Source: Natrinema saccharevitans (lineage in GTDB: Archaea; Halobacteriota; Halobacteria; Halobacteriales; Natrialbaceae). Taken from it: DNA of 64,000 bases. Shown one piece after another: positions 25,181-34,834 of the stretch (positions are counted from its first letter, which is position 1; the number at the start of each line of letters is the position of its first letter). Under the pieces are notes generated by a model, which worked only from the letters and a program-made list of their open reading frames with translations, did no database searches and was not told the DNA's origin. A program made the translations under genes and the position numbers. Location of the stretch: the NCBI RefSeq assembly GCF_001953745.1, contig NZ_LWLN01000002.1, positions 310,001 to 374,000 of the forward strand. The letters run 5' to 3'.

Positions 25181-26008
25181 ATGTCTATGTCGAAGATTTC
25201 CCGCTTCACGAGCAAAGTCGTTCAGTTAGCTAAAAATGCTGTTGGTGGTCGAAGCGAAGTCGCCGCCCCCGAAGGGGGTGGCGGCTTCGCCGAGTATGCG
25301 GTGGTGTCGCTGCACTGTCTGCGGGTTTACTTGGAGAAGTCCTACCGGGAAGCATTGGATCTGCTGAGCGAAATGCCACAAATACTCGGGGAGATCGGCC
25401 TTAATGCGGCCGATCTTCCCGATCACTCGACGCTAGTCAAGTGGTTTGATAAGATCAAGACAACACTCTGGCGAGTGTTGCTGCGCCGAGAGGCGCAGCT
25501 GCGCAAGCGGTCACACCGCCATCGACGCGACGTTTTTCGACCGCGAAAACGCGAGCAAACACTCTGCCGCCGGACGAATTACCGCGTGCAGACGCTCAAA
25601 GTGACAGCTCTCGTCGACACAGAAAGCCAAGCCATTCTGGACGTTCACTGTACGATCAAAAAACGCCACGATACACAGCTCGGCTGGCAGGTCGCCCGCC
25701 GCAACACGGGCGACCTCGCCAGCCTCGTCGCCGACAAAGGCTATAACTGGATGAAATCACGCAAGAAACTCCGCGAAGATGGCGTGAGACCGCTGATCAA
25801 GCATCGTGAGTTCCGGCCCATCGATCACGCGTACAACGTGCGGATCGATGGGACTCGCTACCGCCAACGAGCGATGTGCGAGACCGTCTTCTCAACGATC
25901 AAGCGCACGCTCGGCAACGCCGTGCGTGCGCGAACTTAGTACGGTGAATTTCGTGAACTCATCCTGATGTGTGCGGTTCACAACATCAAGCAATCTCTGA
26001 ATCCGTGA
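25181..26008 (+). pseudogene. ISH9-like DDE transposase, inactive
   Basis: The open frame from 25181 shows the family N-terminus ('ISRFTSKVVQLAKNAVGG', 'LPDHSTLVKWFDKI') and C-terminal catalytic part ('VADKGYNWM', 'RQRAMCETVFSTIKRTLG'). Two compensating frameshifts around 25510-25565 replace the expected 'AIDATFFDRENASKH' (legible in the next frame) with an Arg-rich stretch, removing the first catalytic Asp. A TAG at 25937 (after 'AVRART') cuts off the last 23 codons, which remain readable to TGA 26006-26008. Inactive by at least these lesions. Confidence 0.85.
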
Positions 26009-26009
26009 A

Positions 26010-26253
26010 TCAAGCCCCGTCTGGCGATTCACCACGGCCCCGTCAACTAATTCAGGAGATTAGCGAAACTCTGGATAGTGTCACCACTCAGACGACGCGC
26101 CCCACGGAGGGAGATCCTCGCTATCCGATTCCGGTTTCTTTCTTCACCAGTGTAAGCGTGTTATCTGCTGTTACAGAGTTCGAGATGGCTTTCGAGGTAC
26201 TCGCAGAGTGCGGTCTCGTGCTCCCACCCGTGGAGTTCCTTCAGGACGAATAA
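26010..26253 (+). pseudogene. Possible C-terminal fragment of an unrecognised gene
   Basis: An open frame continues from the transposase remnant to TAA at 26251, six bases before MITE copy B. The last part ('PIPVSFFTSVSVLSAVTEFE', 'VLAECGLVLPPVEFLQDE') has protein-like composition but no family I recognise and no start of its own. It is probably the tail of a gene cut by the insertion sequence. Confidence 0.3.
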
Positions 26254-26259
26254 CCGAAC

Positions 26260-26343
26260 TATAGTAGCCACTGAAACGATTCACGCACTGGTCGTAACGC
26301 TGTCGTGCGATCTGGTATGCAATGACGTTCAGCGGCTACTATA
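26260..26343. repeat. MITE copy B
   Basis: Left arm TAGTAGCCACTGAAACG, right arm CGTTCAGCGGCTACTA, TA on both sides. Excising it leaves ...CATTAG... on the minus strand, so it inserted exactly into the TAG stop codon of the gene at 26329-26613. Confidence 0.9.
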
Positions 26344-26613
26344 ATGTGTCAATCTCGTAGCGAGTTGGTCCCACGTAGCGGTCGTGTACGTTGAACTGAA
26401 ATACGCTAGCGGGAGTGAGCAAACGAACTTCTCAACTGACTCGTGGTGGACGTGATCGAACCTGGCTCCTGCGACGGCGCGAATATCTGACTCTAATCCG
26501 GCAAGTGAAGCGCGGTCATACAGCGGGCTTGAAGTATAGACTGGCCACTTGATAGTCGGTTGGCGAGCAATTCGACGGAAGACAGTCCGGCGTGACTCAC
26601 GCGTCACACCCAC
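26329..26613 (-). CDS. Hypothetical protein homologous to the fragment at 47422-47723; stop codon displaced by MITE B
   Basis: About 94 residues. 'SRRTVFRRIARQPTIKWPVY' looks like a helix-turn-helix end. It is followed by 'SSPLYDRASLAGLESDIRAV' and 'HHESVEKFVCSLPLAYF'. The same order occurs in the fragment at 47422-47723, proving both were coding. The original stop (TAG) was split by MITE B; translation now adds 'YSSR' from the element. Upstream in frame a TAG near 26635 precedes family-like 'HLQLSPDVGV', so the 5' end may also be damaged. Function unknown. Confidence 0.5.
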   Translation of the reverse strand: MGVTRESRRTVFRRIARQPTIKWPVYTSSPLYDRASLAGLESDIRAVAGARFDHVHHESVEKFVCSLPLAYFSSTYTTATWDQLATRLTHYSSR

Positions 26614-26710
26614 ATCAGGAGATAGCTGGAGATGCTAAAGAGTCCGTCTAATCGGTGAACGAAATCCGTCTATGAAAGCCACCTCAGACCTCTGAAAAAT
26701 TGATGCGAAC

Positions 26711-27142
26711 TCAGGTCTGGCTCTGATAGAGGAGAACTAGGATGGCAAGTCCGATGAAGAAGTCCGGGAGAAACACGAACGCGCCGATATTTGGGCGAGG
26801 GCGGAATCCGAAGACGTTGTGTACTACTGGATTTGACGTACCCGCGTATAGGAGCAGCGCGAGGCTTAGCACAAGCAGGCTTGCTGTGTACTTGTTCGGA
26901 AGATCGCGATAAAGCTGCACGTAGATGGCTGCGAGTGCCACCAGTAACACGAGGTTCAGGGTTGTAAAGAAAATCTCCATCCGAATGAGCAGTTCAACCT
27001 GTGAGGACAGCGCCCTCGAGGGAGGGCCATGGGATGGGATTGAGGTGAAGAGTGCGACTAAGAGTGCGATACCACTCGCGACGGTCGTACTCGCTACTGT
27101 CGTTCCAAGTGGGCTCTTGATCCAGTTACGAATCATCATCAA
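26711..27142 (-). CDS. Four-helix membrane protein paired with a wHTH regulator
   Basis: 143 residues with four hydrophobic segments (about 15-35, 52-75, 84-102, 120-140). A conserved 'GTSNPVVHNVFGFRP' loop lies before the last helix. Haloarchaea commonly encode such small membrane proteins directly after an ArsR-type winged-helix gene (possibly the DUF7521 family); here the two overlap by 17 bp. It probably senses an envelope condition and modulates the partner; this is inference from gene pairing. Confidence 0.72.
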   Translation of the reverse strand: MMMIRNWIKSPLGTTVASTTVASGIALLVALFTSIPSHGPPSRALSSQVELLIRMEIFFTTLNLVLLVALAAIYVQLYRDLPNKYTASLLVLSLALLLYAGTSNPVVHNVFGFRPRPNIGAFVFLPDFFIGLAILVLLYQSQT

Positions 27143-27416
27143 CTCCGGCCTGTTCCGCCACGTCTTCCATGATATCGAGGTTGTTCATCATTCTGTCTGA
27201 AAGGAAGTACATCTGCCCGTAATTGTTACCCTCCGTGGTCACGATATTGCTCTCCTCGAGGATTTCGAGGTGGTGCTGCACTGTTTTGTAGTTCAAATCC
27301 AGGTCATTCGACAATTGATTGGTGTTTCGTGGCTGGTCGTTGAGTGCGCGGAGGATACGAAGCCGATTGCGGCCTCCGCGAGACCCACCAATGAGCCACC
27401 AGAGCAACTGCCGCAT
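27126..27416 (-). CDS. ArsR-like winged-helix regulator
   Basis: A 96-residue DNA-binding protein. 'GGRNRLRILRALNDQPRNTN' then 'LDLNYKTVQHHLEILEESN' is a classic winged helix; 'TTEGNNYGQMYFLSD' is the wing. It is translated just ahead of, and overlapping, the small membrane protein gene, with which it likely works. ATG 27416. Confidence 0.85.
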   Translation of the reverse strand: MRQLLWWLIGGSRGGRNRLRILRALNDQPRNTNQLSNDLDLNYKTVQHHLEILEESNIVTTEGNNYGQMYFLSDRMMNNLDIMEDVAEQAGVDDDS

Positions 27417-27484
27417 CTATCGAGTATTCATTCGGTCGGTGCAAATACATTCTGTCTCGGTTCGAACGGTACTACACCCCAGAA

Positions 27485-28534
27485 TCAGTCACTAATCCAA
27501 GAAATAATCCGATCAGCGATGTCACCGTTATTGTCGTCTTGCATCATGAGATGTGTATTTCCGGATATCCCTTCGTCCGGAAGGCTAAGCAGCGTCGATG
27601 CGGGACTTGTCTCTCCTGCGAGTTCTGCAGTTGTCTGGGTCGCTTCCTTGCGACCAGTCTGTCCACGCTCGTCGACGTAATCGCCATACACTCCCATAAA
27701 CGGTGCATCACCACCCATCTCCGCCACAGTTTGCGGGTCGGTCGGCGCACCGACCGGCTCAACTGCGACGAGCCGTTCAACGAGGTCCGGCACAGCTTGT
27801 GCAACCGCGAATCCGGAACTACCGCCCGCTGAGTGAACGAGCAGCACTGCCGGACCAACACGGTTGAGAAGCGCCTCCAGAGCGGTAGTCTCCTGAGGTG
27901 ATGCGAACCGACTCCCACCGCCACCTCCGCCACCAGTGCTAACGTATGCGGGGAATGACGCAACGAGTTGGTCAACCGACTCGACCGGGTATCGAACGTC
28001 CTCGTATGGGTCACCGACTTCAGGTCCGAACCCCCACGTCGGCCATGCTCGATCGATAGACCATCGAGAGAGTGACGCAGAGTCAGAGTTTTGGAAGGCG
28101 GCAGTGTCTAAGCCACCTGAATCGACGTTTCGAGGGGGGTTGAATACATACACTGGATGGCCAGCTTCGGCAAAGTACTCCACCCAGCCGCGTCGACCGT
28201 CAGGTGTCGTCCGGTAAATGTACGGTGACAACCCGAGGCCGGGCACCATTACGACGGGTGACTTGTCGGTGGCCGTATCGGGCCGTGTATGTACGACTTC
28301 AGCACGTCCGTCGATGACCGTACTACTGCTTGTGTTTGCGTTGCCGACGTAGAAATTTCCGAACGTCGGCGAGTCGTCATTCTGTTGTTCGGATTGCGGA
28401 GAAGCCTCAGAAGAGGGCTGTGTATTGGTGTTCGGTCCGCTGTTGTCAGTTGTGCTATTGCACCCTGCGATAGTCGCAGCAAGTGCGACTCCAGTTGCGC
28501 GAAGAAACGCTTTCCGAGAGATGCCCGATGACAT
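27485..28534 (-). CDS. Secreted alpha/beta-hydrolase lipoprotein
   Basis: 349 residues. The N-terminus 'SRKAFLRATGVALAATIAGC' is a Tat-like lipoprotein signal (RK variant) with lipobox Cys. A 40-residue Ser/Gln/Asn linker follows. The hydrolase core has 'VVMVPGLGLSPYIYRTTPDG', the nucleophile elbow 'VLLVHSAGGSSGFA' near residue 235, an acidic 'VAVEPVGAPTDP' strand and a C-terminal 'GNTHLMMQDDN' with the likely catalytic His. It may be an esterase or lipase acting outside the cell; the substrate is unknown. The next gene downstream is the unrelated ArsR unit. Confidence 0.83.
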   Translation of the reverse strand: MSSGISRKAFLRATGVALAATIAGCNSTTDNSGPNTNTQPSSEASPQSEQQNDDSPTFGNFYVGNANTSSSTVIDGRAEVVHTRPDTATDKSPVVMVPGLGLSPYIYRTTPDGRRGWVEYFAEAGHPVYVFNPPRNVDSGGLDTAAFQNSDSASLSRWSIDRAWPTWGFGPEVGDPYEDVRYPVESVDQLVASFPAYVSTGGGGGGGSRFASPQETTALEALLNRVGPAVLLVHSAGGSSGFAVAQAVPDLVERLVAVEPVGAPTDPQTVAEMGGDAPFMGVYGDYVDERGQTGRKEATQTTAELAGETSPASTLLSLPDEGISGNTHLMMQDDNNGDIADRIISWISD

Positions 28535-28601
28535 ACAGATCGTACTGGCCGGGGAACTGTCTTAGTCGATTGCCGAAATCGGCCACAGGTTAGGCACAAA
28601 T

Positions 28602-28744
28602 TCATTCCAGTTCATGCAGAACGCCAGATATTGACAGATGATTGTAATTTGAGGCAACTACTGTGTCGCTCAGAGCGTATGCATTGAGAGCACCGGTTTC
28701 AATTTCTGTGGGGTCTGGAAGTTGCCACAGTTTCGGAGGATGGC
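28602..28744 (-). pseudogene. Protein-coding remnant sharing a conserved peptide with 35819-35890
   Basis: On the minus strand this stretch reads 'SHPPKLWQLPDPTEIETG' then 'ALNAYALSDTVV' up to a TGA at 28602. The block at 35819-35890 reads 'AYPPKLYNLQPESEVETG' then 'CLNAYAV'. The conservation of the peptide, with third-base changes, shows both derive from a real gene of unknown family. MITE copy C sits at its upstream edge. Confidence 0.4.
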
Positions 28745-28828
28745 TATAGTAGCTCCTGAAACGATTTACACACCGATCACAACGCTGTCCTGCGATCGGG
28801 TGTGCATTGACTTTCAAGAGCTACTATA
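28745..28828. repeat. MITE copy C
   Basis: TAGTAGCTCCTGAAACG ... CTTTCAAGAGCTACTA, TA on both sides. It belongs to a sub-variant with GCTCCTG/GCTCTTG in place of GCCGCTG, shared with copies F and G. Confidence 0.9.
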
Positions 28829-28866
28829 GTTCGTCTGGACTACGCCACTCTTATCGAGGATATCTC

Positions 28867-29148
<282 letters not shown>

Positions 29149-29294
29149 CAGCGTTTCCATCGAGTCAACAGAGCACAACTGATTTTTCAGACACATCTCT
29201 GCTAAAGACGTAGATTGTCACAGGGATTCCGCTCGTTGATTAGTCGACTCAAGTAGAAGGCGTCCGATTCGACCTAATCGGAGCAAAGAAAAGA

Positions 29295-30278
29295 TTGATC
29301 ATCCACATTATATTATCGTGTCTTGTGACCGCCACTTATTCGGAGGGAGACAGTTTGTACCTTTGGTTGTATGGGGCCGTCTATGGTGTACTCCTCGGTG
29401 TCCCGTTGACAGCAGTCGGCGTCGGAGTGATCGAGAGTCCGCTCTACGGTGCGATTGCTGGCCTGTTCGGTGCCGTCGGTGGATTCCTATTTCTCCCGTG
29501 GCTGTTGTGTATGAATGCTGCTGACACTACCGAGGCAGGTGTTTCGTACTACGAAATGCTTGATCTGTGGGGCATGAATTTCCGTCTTGGTGTGTTCGGG
29601 ATTGGACTGAAAGTCGGCGGGATTTTGATACTCGTCATCGGAAAAAATACACAGTCGGTTACCGACCTGGCGCTTGGCATTCGCGCTGGATTCATTACGA
29701 TTGTGGGGAGCACGCTCCTTGCGCTTATCGCGGGATGGTACTTTGACCGGCACCAGGATGGACCCACTCGTGATCGTTCTACGCTCCGTAAGTTCCTTAC
29801 TCAGCAGGAGCAATCAAACGATGATTCTGGGACTACTCCTATTAGTGTCGAGAGATTGCTGTCTCCGGACACGCTTGGAGAGGCATTCGGTGTGTTCTTT
29901 ATAGCCTCTATTGTCTTTCTGTTCCTATCTGTGATTGGTTTCGGGATCTACCTGATGCTGATTCCAGAGGCAAGCGGGACGCTAGGCATCGCTGCACTCA
30001 CCGTGTCGTGGGTCGGTATCACAGTCTCTCTGTTCGGATATAGTGTCTGGTCGGCGTGGCAACTCCGACAACTACCGCGAGCCGACCAACCAACCGTCCG
30101 ATCTCTGGTTGGAATCCTGATACACGCGACTGTACTGGTTATCGTTGAGCCCGACAATCTGGATGCATACGACAGGCGACTGCGTCTAACAGCCATAACG
30201 CTCGTTCTATCCATAATCGCACTTTCAGCACCCTTACTCGCACAGATCGGCGGTCCTGGTCGCATTCCGGATAGCTAA
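29295..30278 (+). CDS. Polytopic membrane protein of unknown function
   Basis: Up to 327 residues (TTG start at 29295; a GTG at 29325 is an alternative). About seven hydrophobic segments, in two groups separated by a hydrophilic loop at residues about 155-190 ('DRHQDGPTRDRSTLRKFLTQ'). The first half is Gly-rich ('PLYGAIAGLFGAVGGFLFLP'). I recognise no catalytic motif or transporter family. It stands alone in the accessory region, followed by 280 bp with a hairpin. Confidence 0.6.
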   Translation: MIIHIILSCLVTATYSEGDSLYLWLYGAVYGVLLGVPLTAVGVGVIESPLYGAIAGLFGAVGGFLFLPWLLCMNAADTTEAGVSYYEMLDLWGMNFRLGVFGIGLKVGGILILVIGKNTQSVTDLALGIRAGFITIVGSTLLALIAGWYFDRHQDGPTRDRSTLRKFLTQQEQSNDDSGTTPISVERLLSPDTLGEAFGVFFIASIVFLFLSVIGFGIYLMLIPEASGTLGIAALTVSWVGITVSLFGYSVWSAWQLRQLPRADQPTVRSLVGILIHATVLVIVEPDNLDAYDRRLRLTAITLVLSIIALSAPLLAQIGGPGRIPDS

Positions 30279-30341
30279 AAAGGGGGAGATGCGGCACTCC
30301 GCACGCGTCCTCAAGAAAAGAGGCAATACCAGCGAGTGAAC

Positions 30342-30366
30342 TGCCTCGGGGTTATGCCCCAAGGCA
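30342..30366. repeat. Hairpin 1 (IS200/IS605 end-like)
   Basis: The stem-loop TGCCTCGGGG-ttatg-CCCCAAGGCA resembles the one at 37873-37898 (TGCCTCGAGG-cttga-CCCCGAAGGCA), followed in both by AA and an A/C-rich stretch. It may be part of an IS200/IS605-type end or its RNA. Confidence 0.4.
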
Positions 30367-30556
30367 AACGGTCTGCACCGTCTCTGGATAGAGTACCACG
30401 TAGCAGAGGCTACTCTTGGCCGCCTCTGTTGATCCTATTTCTTCAAACATACTCTTACCCGAAACAACCGGTTGCTGAAGAGTGCGAACTATTTTATAAC
30501 TCTACCTCTGACATAACCCTCAAAGATTAATGAGCATTGCGTATCAGACGTGAGTT

Positions 30557-30985
30557 ATGGAAAAGCATCCGAAACCACAACTAGGGACGAATGGAAATGT
30601 GATCTGGCACCGAGTGGGTGCATTCTTCATCGACTCGATTCTTATGGGACTAATCTGGATTCCTGTTATAGTCGCCGGGACGGCCCTGGGCGATATAGGT
30701 TTCCTCGTGTTCACGTTAGCGGGGTTGGTCGCAACATTAATTTACGGTTTTTTGCTTGAGGGACTGTACGGCTACACGCCGGGAAAATACCTACTTGGAC
30801 TAGTCGTTATCAAGCCCGACGGTTCCAACTGCACAATCGGCGCGTCAATACTACGGAACCTGTTATGGATCGTTGACGCACTCCCGACTTTCAACCTCAT
30901 CGCAATGGTGTCAATATTGCTTACTGACGACAATCAGCGGGTCGGCGACCTAGTTGCAGATACAGTCGTCGTTAAGCAACAGTAA
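30557..30985 (+). CDS. RDD-family membrane protein
   Basis: 142 residues with three to four membrane helices. The first helix carries the RDD-type pattern in 'WHRVGAFFIDSILMGLIWIP'. 'EGLYGYTPGKYLLGLVVIKP' and the terminal 'DNQRVGDLVADTVVV' complete the family signature. RDD proteins are poorly characterised; some act in ion transport. It lies between two hairpins (30342 and 31172) that resemble insertion-sequence ends, so it may be carried DNA. Confidence 0.87.
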   Translation: MEKHPKPQLGTNGNVIWHRVGAFFIDSILMGLIWIPVIVAGTALGDIGFLVFTLAGLVATLIYGFLLEGLYGYTPGKYLLGLVVIKPDGSNCTIGASILRNLLWIVDALPTFNLIAMVSILLTDDNQRVGDLVADTVVVKQQ

Positions 30986-31171
30986 TAGGAACAGATCTGC
31001 TTGCCCCGTGTTGACCGCAGCTAGGTCGAAATATATTCATACGGAGATTTTACCAGGGCCTCTTGACCCACATTAACCTGAGTCACTTCTTCTCATCAGT
31101 CGTCGTGAACAGGTTCGAATACTGGCTCATCTATCGCCACCATATCCGAGGTACTGGTCGGGTCTTCAACA

Positions 31172-31206
31172 GTGAAGCCGCGGGACTCGTTCCCGTGGTA
31201 CTTCAG
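31172..31206. repeat. Hairpin 2 (IS200/IS605 right-end-like)
   Basis: GAAGCCGCGGGA-ctcg-TTCCCGTGGTACTTC closely matches 38191-38225. Such hairpins are found at right ends of haloarchaeal IS200/IS605 elements, where they belong to the TnpB guide RNA. No tnpB frame is intact here. Confidence 0.4.
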
Positions 31207-32495
31207 CCCTGAGCCTCTGCTGATTCAGTACAGATATCGAATCGCTCGGGATTAATATCTGTTATCGCAGGAATACTACGTAATCGTGTCCGAAGCGCGA
31301 AGTAGAGACCGGCGAACCCGAACCCACCCGCGGCGAGTTCCATCGTGGATACCGGTCCTAATTGCTCTGCGATGAAGCCGCCGATTAGTGATCCGATTGG
31401 CAGCGTGCCTGTGGACACGGTGCCTTTGATAGCAGACACCCGACCGAGGCGATCAGCGGGGAATACCTTCTGGTTCAACGTTTCAACCATAACAGCATCA
31501 ATTCCCGCTGATACCCACGCCAGGCCAAACAACACGACAGTGAGTACTATCGACGACGAAACGACCGATCCGAGCCAGAGGAGAGCTGAGAACAAATAGG
31601 TGACCGCTTTGAACCTGCCATACGCCATATGAGTGACATACGATGCGGCTATCGAACCGACAACTCGTCCGATACCGAGTGCTCCAAGCAGTAGTCCGTA
31701 GATAGCTGGTCCGCCAAGTATCTCTCCGAATGCCGGAAGAATGGCGAGAGTGACGCCGACGGCGAAGTTGAACACCGCTGAAGTGACCATAATTTCCAGA
31801 AATACTGTCCCTCGGAGTATGTTTATACCCTCACGGAGGTCTGTCAGGTACGCTGTGGTGGCGGACTCGGGAGTTTCGTCAGTATCGTCGCCGACTGCCG
31901 GTATCATCATCCCGGAGAACAGGAGCCCTGCTATCGCGAAGGTAATCGTATCGAGGAGGAACAACGTCGTCACCCCGAAGAGAGCGATAAACAGTCCGCC
32001 CATCGCATCGAATACCATGTCAAGTCCGTGTGTGATGGTTGTGAGCGCCGAATTACTCCGTGACAGTTGGTCTTCGGCAACGATTCGCGGGATGACCGTC
32101 GCCCGTAGTGGATCAGCTACGAGTGTCATCAGCGACAAAACCGGAATCGTCAGGAAAAGAATCGCTACGCTCAACGCCTCGGTATACGCTGCGATGGGAA
32201 GCACGAGGACAACGATACCTTGAATCACCTGTGTTCCGACCAGTACCTGTTTGATCGGGAGCCGGTCAACGAGAGGTCCGGCAACGATTTGCAGCAGGAA
32301 TGGGAGGAGCAACAGCGAGTTCGCGACCCCTGTGAGGAACGTCGACCCGCTGAGTTCGAAGACCGCCCACAGGATAGCGACACTGTAGAGACTATCTCCG
32401 GCGTTCGTTACGAACTGTCCGAAAATAAACCGCAAGAAATCCCGATTTTGCCAGAGAGGCGGATGCTCCTCTTCCCTGTCTTTGGACTCTCTCAT
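31203..32495 (-). CDS. MFS exporter
   Basis: A 430-residue major facilitator with about 12 membrane segments. The N-terminal 'QNRDFLRFIFGQFVTNAGDS' and 'GPLVDRLPIKQVLVGTQ' match the enterobactin/macrolide-exporter type (EntS/MefA-like). 'SAIKGTVSTGTLPIGSLIGG' lies in the second half. Substrate unknown; probably drug or metabolite efflux. ATG 32495; the stop nearly abuts hairpin 2. Confidence 0.87.
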   Translation of the reverse strand: MRESKDREEEHPPLWQNRDFLRFIFGQFVTNAGDSLYSVAILWAVFELSGSTFLTGVANSLLLLPFLLQIVAGPLVDRLPIKQVLVGTQVIQGIVVLVLPIAAYTEALSVAILFLTIPVLSLMTLVADPLRATVIPRIVAEDQLSRSNSALTTITHGLDMVFDAMGGLFIALFGVTTLFLLDTITFAIAGLLFSGMMIPAVGDDTDETPESATTAYLTDLREGINILRGTVFLEIMVTSAVFNFAVGVTLAILPAFGEILGGPAIYGLLLGALGIGRVVGSIAASYVTHMAYGRFKAVTYLFSALLWLGSVVSSSIVLTVVLFGLAWVSAGIDAVMVETLNQKVFPADRLGRVSAIKGTVSTGTLPIGSLIGGFIAEQLGPVSTMELAAGGFGFAGLYFALRTRLRSIPAITDINPERFDICTESAEAQG

Positions 32496-32937
32496 AGCTC
32501 AAACACCTCGAAACTCCGGGCAAACGGGGCTACGTGGGGTTGTCCTAGTGGTGGCTGCTTACGATGTGTCCAACGGGGTCGGTCGATACTGTATGTCGAT
32601 ACGTCTCTTTTTTCGTCCTGGTCCTGACGTCTCGAGGACGTGATGGCGAGCGACATTTGCGTGGATGATCAGTACGGCGACGTTGCAACTACGGAGTCCG
32701 TAGCGAAGCGACCCGGGTGCTGCAGCTATCCGGCCTAATTTGCGGCCGGACGCGGGAGTGGCTCAAAATACGGACGACCGAACAGTCGCCGGGTCATATG
32801 CCGCTCAGTTGGATTTTCTATGCAACTACTATAATATACCATCGGTTCGGTCGCGCGATATCGGAAAGATCCGTTAACTCCTCTGTGTCGGCCTCAAGAG
32901 ACCTCAGCCTCTGCTTCTTGAGATTGCACTCCCGATG
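32496..32937. other. Intergenic region, no clear gene
   Basis: 442 bp between two minus-strand genes. A 31-codon frame (32643-32738) with Cys-Cys near its end is the only protein-like signal and is weak. 'GCAACTACTATAA' (32822-32834) resembles a MITE right end but no partner arm is visible. Confidence 0.4.
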
Positions 32938-33633
32938 CTATTGGGGTGACGCAGGGAGCGTTGGCCACGTCGTCGCTACTGTTTCCTCGATGAGCTGTGT
33001 TTGAGCACGACGCAACCGTTCTGTTACCGACGAGGCAGTGATATCCAACTCTGCAGCAATCTCCTCGAGTGAGACTTGTCTCGGAATCTCAAAATACCCC
33101 CGCTCGTAAGCAATCCGGAGTGCCTCGTATTGACGGTTAGTTAGCCCTTCCCCTGGCGGTTCTGGCGTCTCATCCCGATTGAGACGGTCCAGTTGAAAGT
33201 CAGCGTTGTGCTGCCAGAACGAGGAGAATTTGCTGAATTCCTCTCGGTCGGCGAACCAGCCTGTTTGTCGCCAGCCATCCGGTTCAACCGTAATCCGGTC
33301 GATGAACGCATCTGCTGTGGCTAGCTGTTCAAGTCCGGTGAGATCATCGATATCGTCCCCGAGTTGCTCTTCGAAACTGAGCGCCGGTTGGATTTGATAC
33401 CGGCGGGTCTCACCGGCCTGTCCGATTTGCGTCCAGTCCCCGACGTCGTACGTGTCAGTGAGCGTTGTCTCGAGTGTTTGCTCGGACCCGCCATTCACAG
33501 TGATAAGAAATAATGGTCGCTTCCCGTGATTGTACTGGAGATTAAGAATCACCCTTGCGTCGGGTACTGCTGCGGCTACGTCGACGAGCGGGAGCGCCTC
33601 GCAATATATTTTGAATTCAGCGACAAGTCCCAT
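32938..33633 (-). CDS. HTH_10 (bacterio-opsin-activator-type) transcription regulator
   Basis: 231 residues. The C-terminal HTH_10 domain (about 165-220) shows 'LTNRQYEALRIAYERGYFEI' and 'SLEEIAAELDITASSVTERL'. The N-terminal 160 residues are a BAT-type sensor region of unknown ligand. It is divergent from an ABC exporter operon at 33770 across 136 bp, so it is a likely activator or repressor of that operon. Confidence 0.88.
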   Translation of the reverse strand: MGLVAEFKIYCEALPLVDVAAAVPDARVILNLQYNHGKRPLFLITVNGGSEQTLETTLTDTYDVGDWTQIGQAGETRRYQIQPALSFEEQLGDDIDDLTGLEQLATADAFIDRITVEPDGWRQTGWFADREEFSKFSSFWQHNADFQLDRLNRDETPEPPGEGLTNRQYEALRIAYERGYFEIPRQVSLEEIAAELDITASSVTERLRRAQTQLIEETVATTWPTLPASPQ

Positions 33634-33769
33634 ACCAACCAGTTTATATCATCGATAATGGGGGTGGCGGTTGAGACATTCATCGATACCCGCTGCGAGG
33701 ACTACTTTATAAAGAACGCCATCAATTCGAGAAGGCGCTACCCGGTCCCAACTGAAACGATACAGTGCG

Positions 33770-34834
33770 ATGACGAGCCGACAGACACATACCCAACAGA
33801 ATAGCGCTGACCAATCTCAGGAAACAGACCTCGCAATTGACGCGCAGAACGTCACTGTCACTTACGAAGACGGAACCGAGGCAGTTCGTGGCGTCTCCTT
33901 ACGCATCGAGAAGGGCGAGTTCTTTGGCTTCCTCGGCCCGAATGGGGCCGGAAAGACGACCACTATCAAATCGCTCGTCACACTCCTGCATCCAACGGAG
34001 GGGTCGGTACGAATCAATGGCTATGACACCGCGACGGAGCCGGAGAAGGTCCGGCGATCTATCGGGTATATGGCCCAGGAAACGAGTATCGACAGAGAGT
34101 TGACGCCGCGAGAAAACCTCCAGTTGGCCTGTAAATTGTACGGCGTCCCGGGAGACCAGCGCGAGGACCGCATCGAGGCACTGCTTGATCTCGTTGATCT
34201 GCAGGACGTCGCTGACACCCGGTCGGAGAAGTTCTCCGGCGGGATGAAAAAGCGATTAGATGCCGCGAGTGTCTTGGTGCATCGCCCGCCGGTGGTCTTT
34301 CTCGACGAGCCGACGACTGGACTCGATCCAGAAGCACGATTGCGCCTCTGGGACTACTTCGAACGGATCAACGAGCAAGGAACGACAGTGTTTCTGACGA
34401 CGCAGTACCTAGAAGAAGCCGACCAACTGTGTGACCGACTCTCCCTACTCCAGGATGGACAGATTATCGCAACCGGCTCGCCGGACACACTCAAGTCCGA
34501 ATTTGGAACAGACGTCTTCGAGATAACGCTCGATAACCCGGTCGAAGACCAAATCGAGCGCGCCGTGCAGGCCGTTCGTCGTATCGAAACACTCGACGAG
34601 CCGACGATACGAACGACCGAGAACGGATTCACCGTCAGGTCGGCACGCGCCCGCGAGGTTGTGAGTGATCTTTTTGCCGCCCTCGACGACACAGGCGTTT
34701 CGGTCAGCGACTTCGACATTCGCTCGCCCACGCTCGACGATGTCTTCCTCGCACTGACGGACAGCTCGTCCGACACCGCTGGTAGGGCAGACACAGGTAT
34801 GGCGTCGCTCTCCGCTCAGGAGGTGTCGACATGA
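33770..34834 (+). CDS. ABC exporter ATP-binding protein (DrrA-like)
   Basis: 354 residues. Walker A 'GFLGPNGAGKTTTIKSL' near residue 53, signature 'KFSGGMKKRLDAASVLV' near 150, Walker B 'VVFLDEPTTGLDPEARL' near 172 and an H-loop 'FLTTQYLEEADQL'. The C-terminal regulatory domain is of the daunorubicin-resistance type. It overlaps the permease gene by four bases. Probably exports a hydrophobic compound or antibiotic. Confidence 0.92.
   Translation: MTSRQTHTQQNSADQSQETDLAIDAQNVTVTYEDGTEAVRGVSLRIEKGEFFGFLGPNGAGKTTTIKSLVTLLHPTEGSVRINGYDTATEPEKVRRSIGYMAQETSIDRELTPRENLQLACKLYGVPGDQREDRIEALLDLVDLQDVADTRSEKFSGGMKKRLDAASVLVHRPPVVFLDEPTTGLDPEARLRLWDYFERINEQGTTVFLTTQYLEEADQLCDRLSLLQDGQIIATGSPDTLKSEFGTDVFEITLDNPVEDQIERAVQAVRRIETLDEPTIRTTENGFTVRSARAREVVSDLFAALDDTGVSVSDFDIRSPTLDDVFLALTDSSSDTAGRADTGMASLSAQEVST

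Noticed and set aside
32643-32738. 31-codon frame with CC near the end
   Set aside because: Too short and unsupported by any pattern or promoter.
32822-32834. Possible ninth full MITE from a right-end-like GCAACTACTATAA
   Set aside because: No matching left arm or interior was found within 100 bp.
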